From Caenorhabditis remanei (Eukaryota > Nematoda > Chromadorea > Rhabditida > Rhabditidae), in contig NC_071332.1 of the NCBI RefSeq assembly GCF_010183535.1, positions 18,352,001-18,416,000 of the forward strand: 64,000 bases of DNA, in the 5' to 3' direction. The notes under the pieces are model-generated. The model was not told the DNA's origin, searched no databases, and was given only the letters and a program-made list of their open reading frames with translations. Below, piece by piece: positions 10,954 to 22,837 of the stretch; within the stretch, counting starts at the first letter, position 1; each line of letters opens with the position of its first letter. Both the position numbers and the translations under genes were made by a program.

Positions 10954-13900
10954 ACTGTGCCGTATATATCCGATTCTTTTCGATTAAATCCAGCGGAGCG
11001 CGTTTGCATATCTTCTTTTGGCGCCACGTTTAAATATTGATTTCTTGCTCACTCTTGTTTACGCTTAAAACTGAAACGATTTTTGTGTTTATTTTTCGAA
11101 CAAAATGTATGTTACGTTTGAAAAAAAGTTATTTTCCGTAAAATTTTCAATTTTTATCGATAATTTAGCAAAAAGAAACAATAAAAATTAACAAAAAAGC
11201 AGAAAACAAACAAAATGATTAACATGATGTGAATAGGTTCACATATTGAATAATAGAGCAATAAAAAATTTTAAAATCGAAAAAATCTTGATTTATTCAC
11301 CCTCACGGTCCCCTTCCTCCTCACTGAAATCGCTGAAATCGCTATGCTCGCTGTATAAGCGGTACTTTTCCCCACAAACACCGCAGATCTTTTGTGCTAA
11401 AGCGCATTCCATGTGCACTGCCAAACCACAACCATTGCATTTCTTCCATTCTGTGATCTGAGCGATCAATTCAACTGGATTGGTGTCCTCAGGAAGCAAT
11501 GGATCAGCCTCAAAAAGGTAATATTGTTGTTAGTTTCTGTAAATCACTCATTAAAAATTACTTTCAGGCAAATATCACAGATTGAGATGTTTCGTGGATT
11601 CATCAGACTAGAGCCGGGAGTATCAGATGTCTTTGGAGGTGCCAACGATCGATGCTGAAAGGCGGACGTAGGTGAAATTAGAATGGTATAATTTGTTTAC
11701 TTTCAGTTTCATGTTTTGATTCATTGTCTGTCTTGCAGTGAGAGATGGTGCTGATGGACGGAGTGGAAGTGACGGTGCAGAATTCGGAATGTGCTTCGAC
11801 ATTTCCTCAAGAAGCGACTGCATTGCATGGGTTGCCGTCAATGGATCAGTTTTCAGAGCTTTGCGGAAGTGATTTTGAAGAGCGGAAGTCATCCCAACAA
11901 AGTTATCATACATTCTCATGGCTTTATCTTCTACTGAGTTGCTAGGAGAAGGGGCGGGATGGTGAGACGAGGAGCCCTGGTCAGTGGTGTCGGTTCTGTC
12001 GAAGGAGAAGTCGAAGCTTTGGGGTTGGCGAGCCGAAATAGAAGACTGGGTAGCTGCAAGCAATGTTGGAGCTCTTTAAAATTGTAAGTTTTTGTACCAT
12101 TCTGTGAAACGACCAAATGCGTGTGCTTACACGCTACACCCGCTTGCTGGTAAAGACATGAGCATCTGAATCTGTATCCACAAGCCCCGCACTCGCAATG
12201 AGTGTTTTCCTTTAAAAATCATTATCACCACGTTTTTTCAGTGTTCAACAAACGTTTTGCAGGCATTCACAGCAACCTCTGTCAACTACAAGATACTCTC
12301 TCTCGATAATTCCATTCTTCAACAACCCAACAGTGTACTCCTTCTCTCCCTCTTCTGCAAATTTAGCTACCTGCTCGGCAACAATATAAGAAGAGGCTTC
12401 TTTGGAAGCTGTGCGACAGTTTTTTCGATTTGCGGAGAGACGTGGACAAGCTTTCACCACTCCTCTTAATGCCTGAGTTTAAATTTAAAAATATGACGCA
12501 GTAGGGACCAGTTTTATTACTTGTGTTAGGTTTTTGTCTACAATCCAGTCAAAAGCTCGGTAGAGGTGATGCAGAAGAGCGTCGATGCGAATATTTGTTT
12601 TACCACCAAGCACTTCTTTCTAAAACGGATTTTAAATAATCGAAACGCCGCATTTCAAAAACCTTGAGCATACTGTGCCACGATTCAGCGAACATGCTTG
12701 TGTGGTAAATTGCATCGCCTCGATCTGTTGTAGCCCATTGTTCAGTACGACCTGAACAGAAAATCACTTTTCCACCTAGCATTTATTTCCAAACCCATGT
12801 ATCTTGTTCTAAAATATTCTGCAAATTTCTGACCGGATGCATTGCTCAAGTGATCTAAATAATGCAGTACATCTCCGATTCTTTGCCTGAAGCGCAACGG
12901 ATCCGATTCTCGCAAATTTTCTTGATACATTCAAACAGAACCGCGACATCCTCTGTTGTTGTGGAATGGGAGAGCAAGAAACCTGAATTAAGAGTTGAAA
13001 ACTTTGTTAGGTTGATGCGTTATTTCTACCAGCTGGTATCCCCCTGTCTAAGCCATTGCACACTAATAAAGTTGTCAGTTTCAGATTGTAACGTGTGACG
13101 TGGAACGTGTCGTCAAGAGTGATACCTCTATGTGAGTACTTTTCGAGCACATCGAGTTGGGAGGGAGTAATAATTACTGTAATTCATAAATTCTTTTTTC
13201 CGGTAAGTCTGTTATACCTAGTTGAAACTGTTCGCCAGTTTCGTTGATAGGTGGTGCGAAATGTCGGATTCCGTCTCTGTAATTTCCCTCAGCCACCCTC
13301 GTTTGCAGCGAAATTAGATCCTCCCGATGATACTGTCCTGGGTTGATATTTTCTTTGTTTCTGATATTTCGGAGATCATCTGGGAGGATATAGCGGAGGC
13401 GCTCGTCGCGATGGTGATTTTCATTCAACTTCTCGATAATTTGGCGGTTCGTGAACCCCTCATTCATATACCTAAATGGGATTTCATCTAATTTCGGATT
13501 GCTACTATAATTTACTTTTTTATTTCAGATAGCTCATCTTCATGGAGTCTTTGGACGGCAACGTTGGTTTCGTGCCCATAGTGTTGGAAAGACGCAACAC
13601 ATCTGTACTCCCCGTCTTCATCATTTCTTTCAATTTGCATGAATGCGGGACAAATGTCAGCTCCTGTTCCTTTTTTCGTCCGATGACCCACTCTCTCTGA
13701 CCCTTTTCCTTCATAGTTTCCTTCCTGATGGCACTTCATGTAAGTGACTACCATTTTTCCTCGTCGGTTTGTCTTATCGACGATGAAACTAGTTACTGAA
13801 TCACGCGTTTTCTCATCACACCAGATCTGAACATCTCTGTTATGGCTAAAAAATGTTTATATCCACCTTCAACTCCTTCTCCGAATCGAACTTTTTTGAA

Positions 13901-15011
13901 AATACCACGAATCGATCGTCATGAATTTCATTTATATGTGCCACCAAAGCGCTTCGGGTTCCGCAAGAGAAGCTACAGTCAGCAAAACAACACCTCACGC
14001 GCATCTCTTTGTTCTCTTTATCACCGCTACTCGTTGTTTTCGGCAGTGGTGGGTTGTTCGAAAACAATTTCACTTCTACCCCCTGCGTCCCGTCTAAATG
14101 GAATTTCTGAAAATATTTTTTCCCGTTAATTCTATTTTTTTTCAGATTTCTCAACCTTCGCTTTCGGTTCCGATGCCTCGCCGACGTCAAACAATGAAAT
14201 TTCCGCTGGATTTGGCACAGCACGATGCTTTTCGTAGACATGCTTCTTGATGCCTGCCAATGAAGCGCAAACCTTATCACACTCATCGCACCGGTGTTTC
14301 TCTGTTCCTTTGATTTTCGCTTTAGTCTCTATCAACGCCTCATTAAATTTTTTCAGGTCTTCTGCGGCGTGCTTCGCTTTAATATGAGTCCGAATATTCG
14401 AAGGAAGTCCCTTGGCGTCGCATTTTGGGCATTGAACCTTCTGTTCCGACAGTCGAATCATCTCCTTCAATTTTTATTCATATAAAACCAAAAAACCCGC
14501 TAGAAAAAAATGAATGACGATTAAAAATTTCAGTCTGACCGCTTCTCAGTGTAGCACGTTTGCTATCAGTTTCAATAATTTATTTCCGGAAAAATTCTAC
14601 AATGTCACCGATTATAAGAACAAACATTATTACATCGTCTATACTTTCGAAGTAGGAGAGGGGCATCACTGATGAGACCATCCCTTCTCTGAATTTTTCA
14701 ATTATTAAGTCTCGTCTGATGATAATGGTCGAAACGAGCAGTTTTCCTTCCCTTGCTTCTCCTCATCTTCCGTTCTCTCTTCTTTTCCCTTCTTTTTCTT
14801 TTTTTTCTCTTTTTATTTATTTTTCTTCTCCCCACGAATAAATATTTTCATGAAATTCAATTTTTCTGTTTCTGTTACTCGTTTCTTACGAAAAAAATAT
14901 ACTTGTGAAAGTTTAAATTAATTTTTATTATTTAAACGTGGCGCCAAAAGAAGATATGCAAACGCGCTCCGCTGGATTTAATCGAAAAGAATCGGATATA
15001 TACGGCACAGT
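10954..15011 (-). mobile_element. Mutator-like DNA transposon (MULE-1)
   Basis: 4058 bp. The 83-bp terminal inverted repeats (10954-11036 and 14929-15011) match essentially perfectly, starting ACTGTGCCGTATATATCCGA. The flanking duplication CGTTTGAAA (10945-10953 and 15012-15020) is a perfect 9 bp, the hallmark of Mutator transposition. The interior encodes a MULE-type transposase on the minus strand. Near-identical TIRs suggest recent movement. Confidence 0.93.
11293..14470 (-). pseudogene. MULE-type transposase, probably degraded
   Basis: Read on the minus strand from 14470: two N-terminal C2H2 fingers (CPKCDAKGLPSNIRTHIKAKH and CDECDKVCASLAGIKKHVYEKH), a third CCFADCSF...HINEIH finger near 13950, and a basic region around 13520-13750. 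A catalytic-core piece follows near 13030-13130 (GITLDDTFHVTRYNLKLTTL, likely first Asp), then FAESWHSMLK near 12680 (family motif near the catalytic Glu). A SWIM zinc finger lies near 12120-12205 (HCECGAC, RCSCLY, ACKHTH), and a C-terminal zinc ribbon at 11380-11460 (CNGCGLAVHMECALAQKICG). The stretch expected to hold the second catalytic Asp between FECIKKI and the ESW motif looks deleted, and the frames break repeatedly. It is probably inactive, though unresolved introns could explain some breaks. Confidence 0.75.
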
Positions 15012-16078
15012 CGTTTGAAATGCATGAGACATTCGGATGGGAAGTATTCGAACCAATCTTGAGCAGTGAGTTGTTCCGCTTGCTTCCATTGCTCCAGACT
15101 CCCGATTTCCTCGATTGTTTTCGATACATCGTCACGATCGTCATATCCGTCAATTTCGATATTTACAAGCACTTTCGGTTTGAGAAAGGGAAGAATCGAT
15201 AGAAGATATTCAGGGGATCCCGCATAGAGTCTCAAAGTTTTGACGTGTATTTGGTGATTCATATGTTCCAGAAGACTCTTCAAATAGAATAGATTCATTA
15301 CATCATTGTAATAATAGTTGACTGCCAAGTCATCCAATCGCAATTTTGGATTATTCAATGCAAACGACAAATCATTCGAAGCGATTTTCACGTAATCTTC
15401 GCTTGCGAGAATGCAAGAGTCCTCATAATCGAAACGAAGATCAACTTCCCAATTCTCGCCTTCATACACAACTCTATTTCCGTTGTACACACAAGAGATG
15501 CTCCCTGTCAGATCAATCTCGATCGATTTGTATGCACTTTTCTGTTTATCAACGAAAGAACGCAGGTCTTTCGACACTTTTCGGAGAGTCAATCTGAAAT
15601 TTCAAATAAATATAGTTTGTTTTGAGCAATTTATGGGTTGCTCACTGCTCTTTGAGATCACATTTCTCAATGATTTTCTCGATAGCATCATTATGCAAAT
15701 TGGATAATTCGAGGTCAGAGATAATCGACCCAACATCGTAATCCAAATCGAATTCTCCACGTGAAAATCGATAATACCAGAACTCAAATTCCTTGAATTT
15801 GATTGCATCGTATCCATCACTTCACAGAAACTATTATAAGTATCGAAAACGGGTTTTCCGCGGAAATATTCGAACAGAATGCATTTTCGCAAAGATTTGG
15901 GAGAGGTGAGTTGGTCCATGAGTTCTGGAAATTTTGCATTTTTTCAATTAGGAAGATAAACATGTAAACTGGAGAGAAAATAAAGTGCTGCGCTAAGAAC
16001 GCTTCACGGAATAAAGAAAAAAAAACAATTTCAATCAACATTTCATAAGAATAACAACAGAAACAACAACAAGAAAAA

Positions 16079-17143
16079 TCAAAAATTCTTCTTCTCGATA
16101 TCAATTTGGTCGTAGAAGTCATCATTGTTTATTTTGAATTCCAACATTTTATTCGACTCATCAGGAATTTTGAAGCGGTAGATGACTTCTCCTTCCGATT
16201 CCACTTTCTCACAGAACGATTGGAGGAATTCACAGAAGTTGTCGACGTTGGGTGAATCGACAGTGCATGACTCGAAGTTGATAGACGTGGAGAATAACTG
16301 TAATGAAGAAATTGATAAATTGATTTCCATAAGATACGAAAATAATCATTTTAAAAAGAAAAAAAACTAACATTTCTGAGTTTTATCAAGAAAGTCTCGT
16401 CGACAAGCCAATTTAAGATAACAAAACGTTTGAAATGCATAAGAAATTCGGATGGGAAGTTGTGGAAAGAAGATTGAGCAGTTAGTTGTTCCGCTTGCTT
16501 CCATTGCTCCAGACTCGTGACTTGTCTGACTTTTTCCAGTGCCCAATCGTCACCCTCGTATACTCCGTCAATGTCGATATTCGCAAGCACTTTCGGTTTG
16601 AGAAAGGGGAGAATCGAGAGAAAAAATTCCGGATTTCCCACATGGACTTTCAATGTTTTGACGTGTATTAGATGATTCAGACTATTCAGAAGCAATCCGA
16701 ATCGATTCATCATATCAGGGGAGTTATAGACTGTCAGCTCCAGCTCATCCAATCGCAATTTTGGATTTTTCAGTGCAATCGACAAATCATTCAAAGCCAT
16801 TTTCTCATAATCATCGTTTCTGATGACGGAGGTTTCGATAGGCATGTAATTCTTATCCCAATTCTCGCTGGCATACACAACATCTTTGTTGTTGTACACA
16901 CAAAAGATACACGAATCCATCAGATCAATCTCGATCGATTTGTATGCACTTTTCTGTTCATCGACAAGAGAACGCAGGTCTTTTGACACCTTTCGGAGAG
17001 TCAATCTGAAATTTCAAATAAATTTAGTTTGTTTTGAGCAGTTTCTGGGTTACTCACTGCTCTTTGAGATCACATTTCTCAATGATTTTCCCAATTGCAT
17101 CGGTAGGCAAATTGGAGAATTCGAGAGCAGAGGTGGTCGACAT
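16079..17143 (-). CDS. F-box/FTH protein FB9
   Basis: Exons 17143-17058, 17005-16372 and 16297-16079, 312 aa. F-box (MSTTSALEFSNLPTDAIGKI) then FTH with LNHLIHVKTLKVHVG, LPFLKPKVLANIDI and LEQWKQAEQL. The last exon ends NDDFYDQIDIEKKNF, close to FB4 and FB13. The frame is intact. The spacer to FB8 is 159 nt. The upstream spacer to FB10 is 506 nt only because a 338-bp MITE sits in it. Confidence 0.87.
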
Positions 17144-17175
17144 GTTTCGAAAGCTTCTGAAATTATAGTAAACAT

Positions 17176-17513
17176 CATAGTTGTCAAGGCCCGGCCTGGG
17201 CCTTGTCGGCAAAATTAGGGCCCGGACAAATTGGCGCGAAAGTCAAATTTTCAAATTTTTTCAAAATTTTTGAATTTTTTCGCGAAAAAGTCAAATTTTC
17301 GATTATCAGTCAGAATTAGAAGAAATTCTGAAAAATAGTCAAAAATGGTCACATTTCCGATGAAAAATTGAAAAAATTTCGAAAAAAAATTGGGAAAAAG
17401 GGTCATTTTTTGAAGCCGGGCCTTGAAAATTTTCTACCGGCCCGGCCCGGCCCGGCCCGGGCCAGCCCGGGCCTTCGGGCCTTGCCGGGCCGGGCCGGGC
17501 CTTGACAACTATG
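17176..17513. mobile_element. hAT-like MITE (GGGCC-rich), copy 2
   Basis: 338 bp in the FB9-FB10 spacer. The terminal repeats CATAGTTGTCAAGGCCCGGC are a perfect inverted pair, followed by stacked GGCCCGGCCC runs that can fold into a long GC hairpin. The flanking duplication GTAAACAT (17168-17175 and 17514-17521) is 8 bp, as in hAT elements. There is no coding content. Removal restores a spacer of about 160 nt. Confidence 0.88.
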
Positions 17514-17649
17514 GTAAACATTTGTTACAAAGGGAATGAGATAACTGATTGTAAGATAATTACAGCGTCTCGGACGCTTCAAGGAATAAAGAAACGAAAC
17601 AACTTTTATCAACATTTCATAACAATAACAACAACAACAACAACAAAAA

Positions 17650-19052
17650 TTACAAGCTCTTCTTCGAAATCATAATTTTCCGTTGATTATATTCTAATTT
17701 AAATTCCAAAATCTTATTCGAATCGTCAGGATTCTTGAAGTGGTAGATCTCTTCTCTTCCAGATTCCATTTCTTCACAGAACGATTTGAGGTATTCAGAG
17801 CAGATTTGGAAATTGGGTGAAGTGAAAGTGCATAACTCGAAGTTGGTTGATTCGGAGAAGATCTGGAATGCATGAAATTAGTGATGATCTGTCTTTAACA
17901 ACTGCTAACCTCTCTCAAATGAATCAATCTCTCCCGATCGAGAATACAATCCGTGAAATGGAATCTTTTGAAATGAATGAGATCTTCATCATAGAAATAA
18001 TCCCAATTGTACTTCAAATGCAACTCCTCAGCCTCTTTCCATTGCTCCAATTCGGTAATTTCATAAATTTGATCCTTCAAGAAACAAGCTCTCCGATAAT
18101 TGGATTTTGCTCTTTTATAAGCTTCGCTTGGTTCAACTCCAGGTTCCGGGCTGGTGGGCCTCTCGACATTCAACTCTTCGCGTTTTAGATCAAAACCCGG
18201 AATTGCAATGGATTTCAGGTATCCTGGCTGAAGGCGTGAGAGAATGTATTCGACATGATTGAAGTTCGGGCGGAAAGTATCGATTTGCAGCTTTTGAACA
18301 TGACCTCTCCAAACTGATTCAAGAGCCTCCCTGAGCTTCATGAAAAACTCTCCCAACCTCTCGAGTTTCGTGTCCTCCTTCAAGCTACCTCTAGGGTCTT
18401 TGCACTCAATTTTGAGAAGTTTCAATCGAAGTTTTGGATTTTTTATCGAAATTTTCCAGTCTTGAATCGCCAATTTCTGATAGTCCTTATCAATTATTTT
18501 GATGACATTAGCAACATCGTATTTGATATTTTTTCTCTTCGAATACACAACTAATTGATTATCAAATCGACATTCAATATGATCTGAGTACCAAACCATT
18601 TCAATCGATTTCAGGGAACATCTCATGGAATCAACGACTGATTTGAGATCACGACACACTTTTCGGACAGTCATTCTGAAATCATTTGAATTCTCATTTT
18701 AAAAAATATTGCTTTATTTCACTCACTGCTCTTTATAGCACAATTTTTCCAATACTTTCTCAATGACACAAGTCGGCAGTTGACAGAAATCACGAGTTTT
18801 TGGCTCCGATCTGAAATTTTTAAAACTATAAATTGTCAAAGGAGCGAACTTCCTCTCCCACCTGATATCGTAATCTAGATCGAATTCTCCGCGAGAAAAT
18901 CGATAATACCAAATCTCGAATTCCTTGAGTGTAATTGCATCGTATCCTATCACTTCACAGAAACTATTATAAGTTTCGGAAACTGATTTTCCGCGGAAAA
19001 ATTCAAAAAGAATGCATTTTCGCAAGCTTCTGGGAGAGGTGAGTTGGTCCAT
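17650..19052 (-). CDS. Divergent HTH-F-box-FTH protein FB10
   Basis: Exons 19052-18862 (HTH: LRKCILFEFFRGKSVSETYN, then IWYYRFSRGEFDLDYD), 18810-18727 (F-box: CQLPTCVIEKVLEKLCYKEQ), 18675-17910 (FTH) and 17862-17650; 417 aa. The FTH exon is about 100 nt longer than in neighbours and diverged, with a proline-rich insert (ERPTSPEPGVEPSEAYKR), yet it keeps NPKLRLKLL and LEQWKEAEEL. The 51-nt intron 1 is a multiple of three without a stop, so its retention would still give an open protein. It may be an older lineage than the FB1-FB9 group. Confidence 0.85.
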
Positions 19053-19223
19053 GAGTGCTAAAAGGAAACAAAATTTTAAAAAACATGAAAAATGGATCGA
19101 AAGTATAGTTTTAAGTGATTGAAACGCAGTGAAAAAATAAGAAAAATCAACAGTTTTCATTTCATTTCAAGAAAAAAAAACAACATTTTTTAACAACAAC
19201 AACAAAATAAGGAAAAAAAAATT

Positions 19224-21309
19224 TCAGACATAACTCTCCCTTGTCATAATCAGTTCTTTTCGATCAAAGACAATTTTGAACACCAAATACTTGTCAGAAT
19301 TGGGAATATTGTAATCGTAGAAGAGAATATTTGGATCTTCGGATTCCAATTCTTCACAAAACGATTTGAGATAACGAGAGGCCTTGCGGAGATCGTATTG
19401 TGAACTGATGATGACGCATTGCACAAAGTTGGTTAATTTGGAGAAGATCTGGAATATAGATATTTGTGAACTGAAAAGTAGCAGCTACTATCCCTGATTT
19501 TTTATTACAACTGAGTCACCATACATATGGCAGAAGTCAGTAAAATTTGAGGGGAAAAGATTTCGAGCTAGTGTACCAACTGGGCTACCAACATTGTATT
19601 TTCGACACCTCCAAAAAGACTAAAAAAATATGTAGGACTTTAGTTTTTATCGATAAAAACATTGTGGAAAATTCTACGTTAAAAATCAAAACTTCAAATT
19701 TTTGTTCTGAAACCCGGCCCAGCACGTTTCGAGTCAGGCGGGCATAAATAAGTAAAACACGGCAAGCCCCGGTCTTTTTTCGAAAAAAAAGCTAGTTTCT
19801 GAAATCGCTGTATAACTGCTAACCTCTTTCAAATGAAACAATCTCTCTCGATCAATATTACGCCGATCCAAAAAGACTGTAGCAAAAAAGCAAGAGACCA
19901 TACTTGCAACGGGCCGGGCCGGGCCGGGCCGGGCCGGGCCGATTTGAGAATTTTCACCGGCCCGGGTCACAGTACAAAAATTTGAAAATTTGAATTTTTT
20001 TGAAATTTTTTTGTTTTTTTCGCAAAAAAGTCGAATTTTCGACTATGTTTTTACATATCGATAAAACTCAAGTTTACATAGGATTTTTGACTATTTTTGA
20101 CGAAAATTTCAAAAAATTTCGAAAAATTTTGTGAAAAAGTTGTGCTCATTTTTTGACTCCGGGCCGACCGATATTTTGCAAGTCTGCAAGAGACTGTTAG
20201 CAAAAAATGGTTTTTTTGCTATCTCCAGAACAGGCCCATAATAAAAATAACTAACATCTCTGAGATTTATCAAGAATTTTTTCTCTTTGAGATGCCAAGT
20301 TGAGATCACAAAACGTTTGAAATGCATGAGACATTCGGATGAGAAGTATTTGAAACAATCCTGAGTAGTGAGTTGTTCCGCTTGCTTCCATTGCTCCAGA
20401 CTCGAGATTTTTCTGACACTTTCCGCTCCTTTTTCAGATGTCCAACCTTCAATGTCTGCATTTCCTAAAACTTCAATATCCACAAGCACTTTCGGTTTGA
20501 GACATGGAAGAATCGATAGAAGATATTTAGGGGATTCCGCATGGAGTATCAATGTTTCGACGTGTATTTGGTGATTCATATGTTTCAAAAGACTCTCCAA
20601 TCTATATCGAGTCATTCCATCATTGGAGATATGGCTGATTGTCAGTTCTAGATCATCTAGTCGCAATTTTGGATCTTTCAGAGCAATCGACAGATCATTC
20701 AAAGCAACTTTCTCATAGTCTTCGCTTCTGAGAATGTCATAATCTTCGCCTCTGATACAGGATTTCTCCCATTCGAATCGGTCCTCCTCCTCCTCCGCCT
20801 CCTTCTTATCCCAATTCTCGCCTGCATACACAACTTTTTTGCCGTTATACGCACAAAAGATATACCAATTTCGAGACCATCGCGATCGATTTGCATTCGA
20901 AACGATCGCGATCGATTTGTAGGCAATTTTTTGCTTATCGACAAGAGAACGCAGGTCTTTCGATACTTTTCGGAGAGTCAATCTGAAATTTCAAATAAAT
21001 TTAATTTGTTCCGAGCGGTTTCTGGGTTACTCACTGTCCTTTGAGATCGCATTTTTCGAAGACTTTCTCGATAATATCATTCGGCAAATTGGAGAATTCG
21101 AGATCAGAGGTAATCGACCCAATATCGTAATCCAAATCGTACTCTCCACGGGAAAATCGATGATACCAAACCTCGAATTCCTTGTATTTGATGGCTTCGT
21201 ATCCCATCACTTCACAGAAATTCTTGTAGGTTTCGAAAACTGGTTTTCCGCGGTAGAATTCGAAAAGAATACACGATCTAAAGATTTTGGGAGAGACGAG
21301 TTGGTCCAT
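19224..21309 (-). CDS. HTH-F-box-FTH protein FB11 with a replaced 3' end
   Basis: Exon 1 (21309-21035) encodes HTH plus F-box without an intron (FRSCILFEFYRGKPVFETYK, YDLDYDIG, NLPNDIIEKVFEKCDLKG). Exon 2 (20982-20256) is the FTH domain (MNHQIHVETLILHAE, LPCLKPKVLVDIEV, LEQWKQAEQL), with a small internal repeat RGEDYD/RSEDYE. The family-type third exon is missing downstream. The next usable exon (19448-19224, IFSKLTNFVQC...) belongs to the FB10 lineage, and a stub of an FB10-like FTH exon lies at 19800-19866. Joining exons 1-2 to that exon gives 408 aa in frame. The model is firm for exons 1-2 and tentative for the end. Confidence 0.7.
19899..20186. mobile_element. hAT-like MITE (GGGCC-rich), copy 3
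   Basis: 288 bp in the long intron or 3' region of FB11. The ends are CATACTTGCAAC and the reverse complement of CAGACTTGCAAA. The flanking duplication CAAGAGAC is perfect at 8 bp (19891-19898 and 20187-20194). It contains five tandem GGGCC units near its left end, and the centre is AT-rich. It is related to the copy at 1529-1819 by its ends. Confidence 0.82.
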
Positions 21310-21523
21310 GATCTCTCTGAAAAACAGAACAAAAATTAACAAAGCCTGAAAGTTGATTAAAAAAAAGTACAGATTTCAGCGATTAAAACGCTCAAAAAAT
21401 ATGATAAAAAACAACAAGTTTTCCATTTTAAAAAGTTTAACAAACAATAAAGAGAAATTTTTAAAAAAGAACAGAGAAAAACCAAAAAAGGTGAACAACA
21501 ACAATAACATAAATCTCAATAGT

Positions 21524-22682
21524 TTAGAGCATTTCCATGTATGAAACACGACGAATTTCGATGTGATCCATCCAGAATTCGTAGATCAAAACGTCGGTAG
21601 AGTCTGGGATGAGATATTGATAGAATACTGGAAGATAATTCCCCGGTTCCAGACGAAGACCCAATTCGACGGCGAGTTCTTCGATGAGTGGAAGATAGAC
21701 GCACTCGATGTTACAGTGTTTGAATGTTGGAGAGCGCGAGAATATCTGGAAGTAATTAGGGGTAATTAGGAGTTAATTGGGGATAATTTTTGTAGGCGTG
21801 GCTTAATTTAGCACTAAAATTTCGAAAAGTGCGGGATTTTAAAAGCGGAGAAAACCTTCAAAAACTCAAAAAATGAACCAATTTTTTTCACATTTTTGGA
21901 TTTTTCATCGAAAATGAGATGGTTTCGAAAAATTTATTCTATTTCTGAATGATAGTCGGAAATTTGACTTTTTCGCGTAAAAAATTCAAAAATTCGAAAT
22001 TTGAACTTTGGCGCCAAGTGCGAAATCTCTTTTCTGGGCGAAAAATCAGGTTTCATGACTAAAATTCTCACTTCCTTTCAATTAAAATCACTCAGAATAT
22101 CAGAAAAGTCAATTTCGAAAGTAGGGGATTTTTGCAAATTTTCGCAAATTTTGAAGTGAAAATAAGATTTTTCGCACTGAAATTCACAATTTTATGCCAA
22201 AATATATCAAATTTTCGCTAGTCCAGCCCTAAAACTGTTTTTGTTCCGAAAATATTCCTCGAAAACCTTTGAAACCTAAAAAAGGCGCTCTCAAGAATTT
22301 GTTTTCAAAAAAAATTGGAAATTTTTCAAAAATCTAATATTTTTATTACTGAACTTCTTTTCGTTAAGAAATTGACAGATATCATGCCAAAAAATATCAC
22401 ATTTTTGCTATCACACCATCAAAACTGTTGCAAACACGCTCCACCGCACACTAACATTTCTCAAGCTGAACAGGGTGTCCATAGTGAGACAGTAGAACTT
22501 GAATCCACACAAAACGGCGTCGGAGATTCGATCGAAGAGAAAGAATCCAGTGGAGAACATGATTCTGACGAGTTTCGCCTTGTTGTACTGATCCATCTGT
22601 ATGATATTATAGGTTCCGAAATTCTGCATCCAGAACATATCGATCCCATAAATATCGATTTGAGGGTGGAGGTGGTCGACAT
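21524..22682 (-). pseudogene. Chimeric F-box/FTH pseudogene FB12 (partial copy of FB14)
   Basis: A start codon with only about seven F-box codons (22682 to about 22663, MSTTSTL) is joined abruptly to the 3' end of an FTH exon that matches FB14 (22663-22456 against 25302-25095). It continues through a matching but longer intron to a copy of the FB14 last exon (21745-21524, 222 nt). The junction is out of frame and most of the F-box and FTH is absent. The normal 155-nt spacer to FB13 is preserved, so a segment from FB14 has replaced the body of an array unit. Confidence 0.82.
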
Positions 22683-22837
22683 ATTTCGAAAGCTTCTAAA
22701 AGTATAGTGAAAATCTATAAGAGCGAATAAGATAACTGAGATAATTAAAGAGTTTCGAACGCTTAAAGAAATAAAAAAAAAGAACAATTCTAATCAACTT
22801 TTCATTGCAATATCCACAGTAATAACAACAAAAAAAT

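Larger units (their letters stand above)
10610..15919 (-). pseudogene. HTH-F-box-FTH gene FB8 split by a Mutator-like element
   Basis: Exon 1 is 15919-15646, exon 2 is 15593-15012 continued at 10953-10890, and exon 3 is 10822-10610. The 4058-bp element lies inside exon 2, in the codons for the conserved FKRF motif. Joining the flanks across one copy of the 9-bp duplication gives a 637-nt exon in the family's phase. Independently, exon 1 is 274 nt where FB6 and FB11 have 275; one C is missing near 15821, which shifts the frame after CEVM. The gene is therefore dead twice over. The HTH resembles FB10 (MDQLTSPKSLRKCILFEYF). Confidence 0.88.

Noticed and set aside
14500..14928. Pyrimidine-rich stretch searched for a non-coding RNA gene
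   Set aside because: It is low-complexity sequence inside the Mutator-like element just inside the right TIR; no tRNA or snRNA features were found.
17400..17513. GC-rich block considered as a CpG island promoter
   Set aside because: It is fully explained by the inverted GGCCC tracts of a MITE with an 8-bp duplication.
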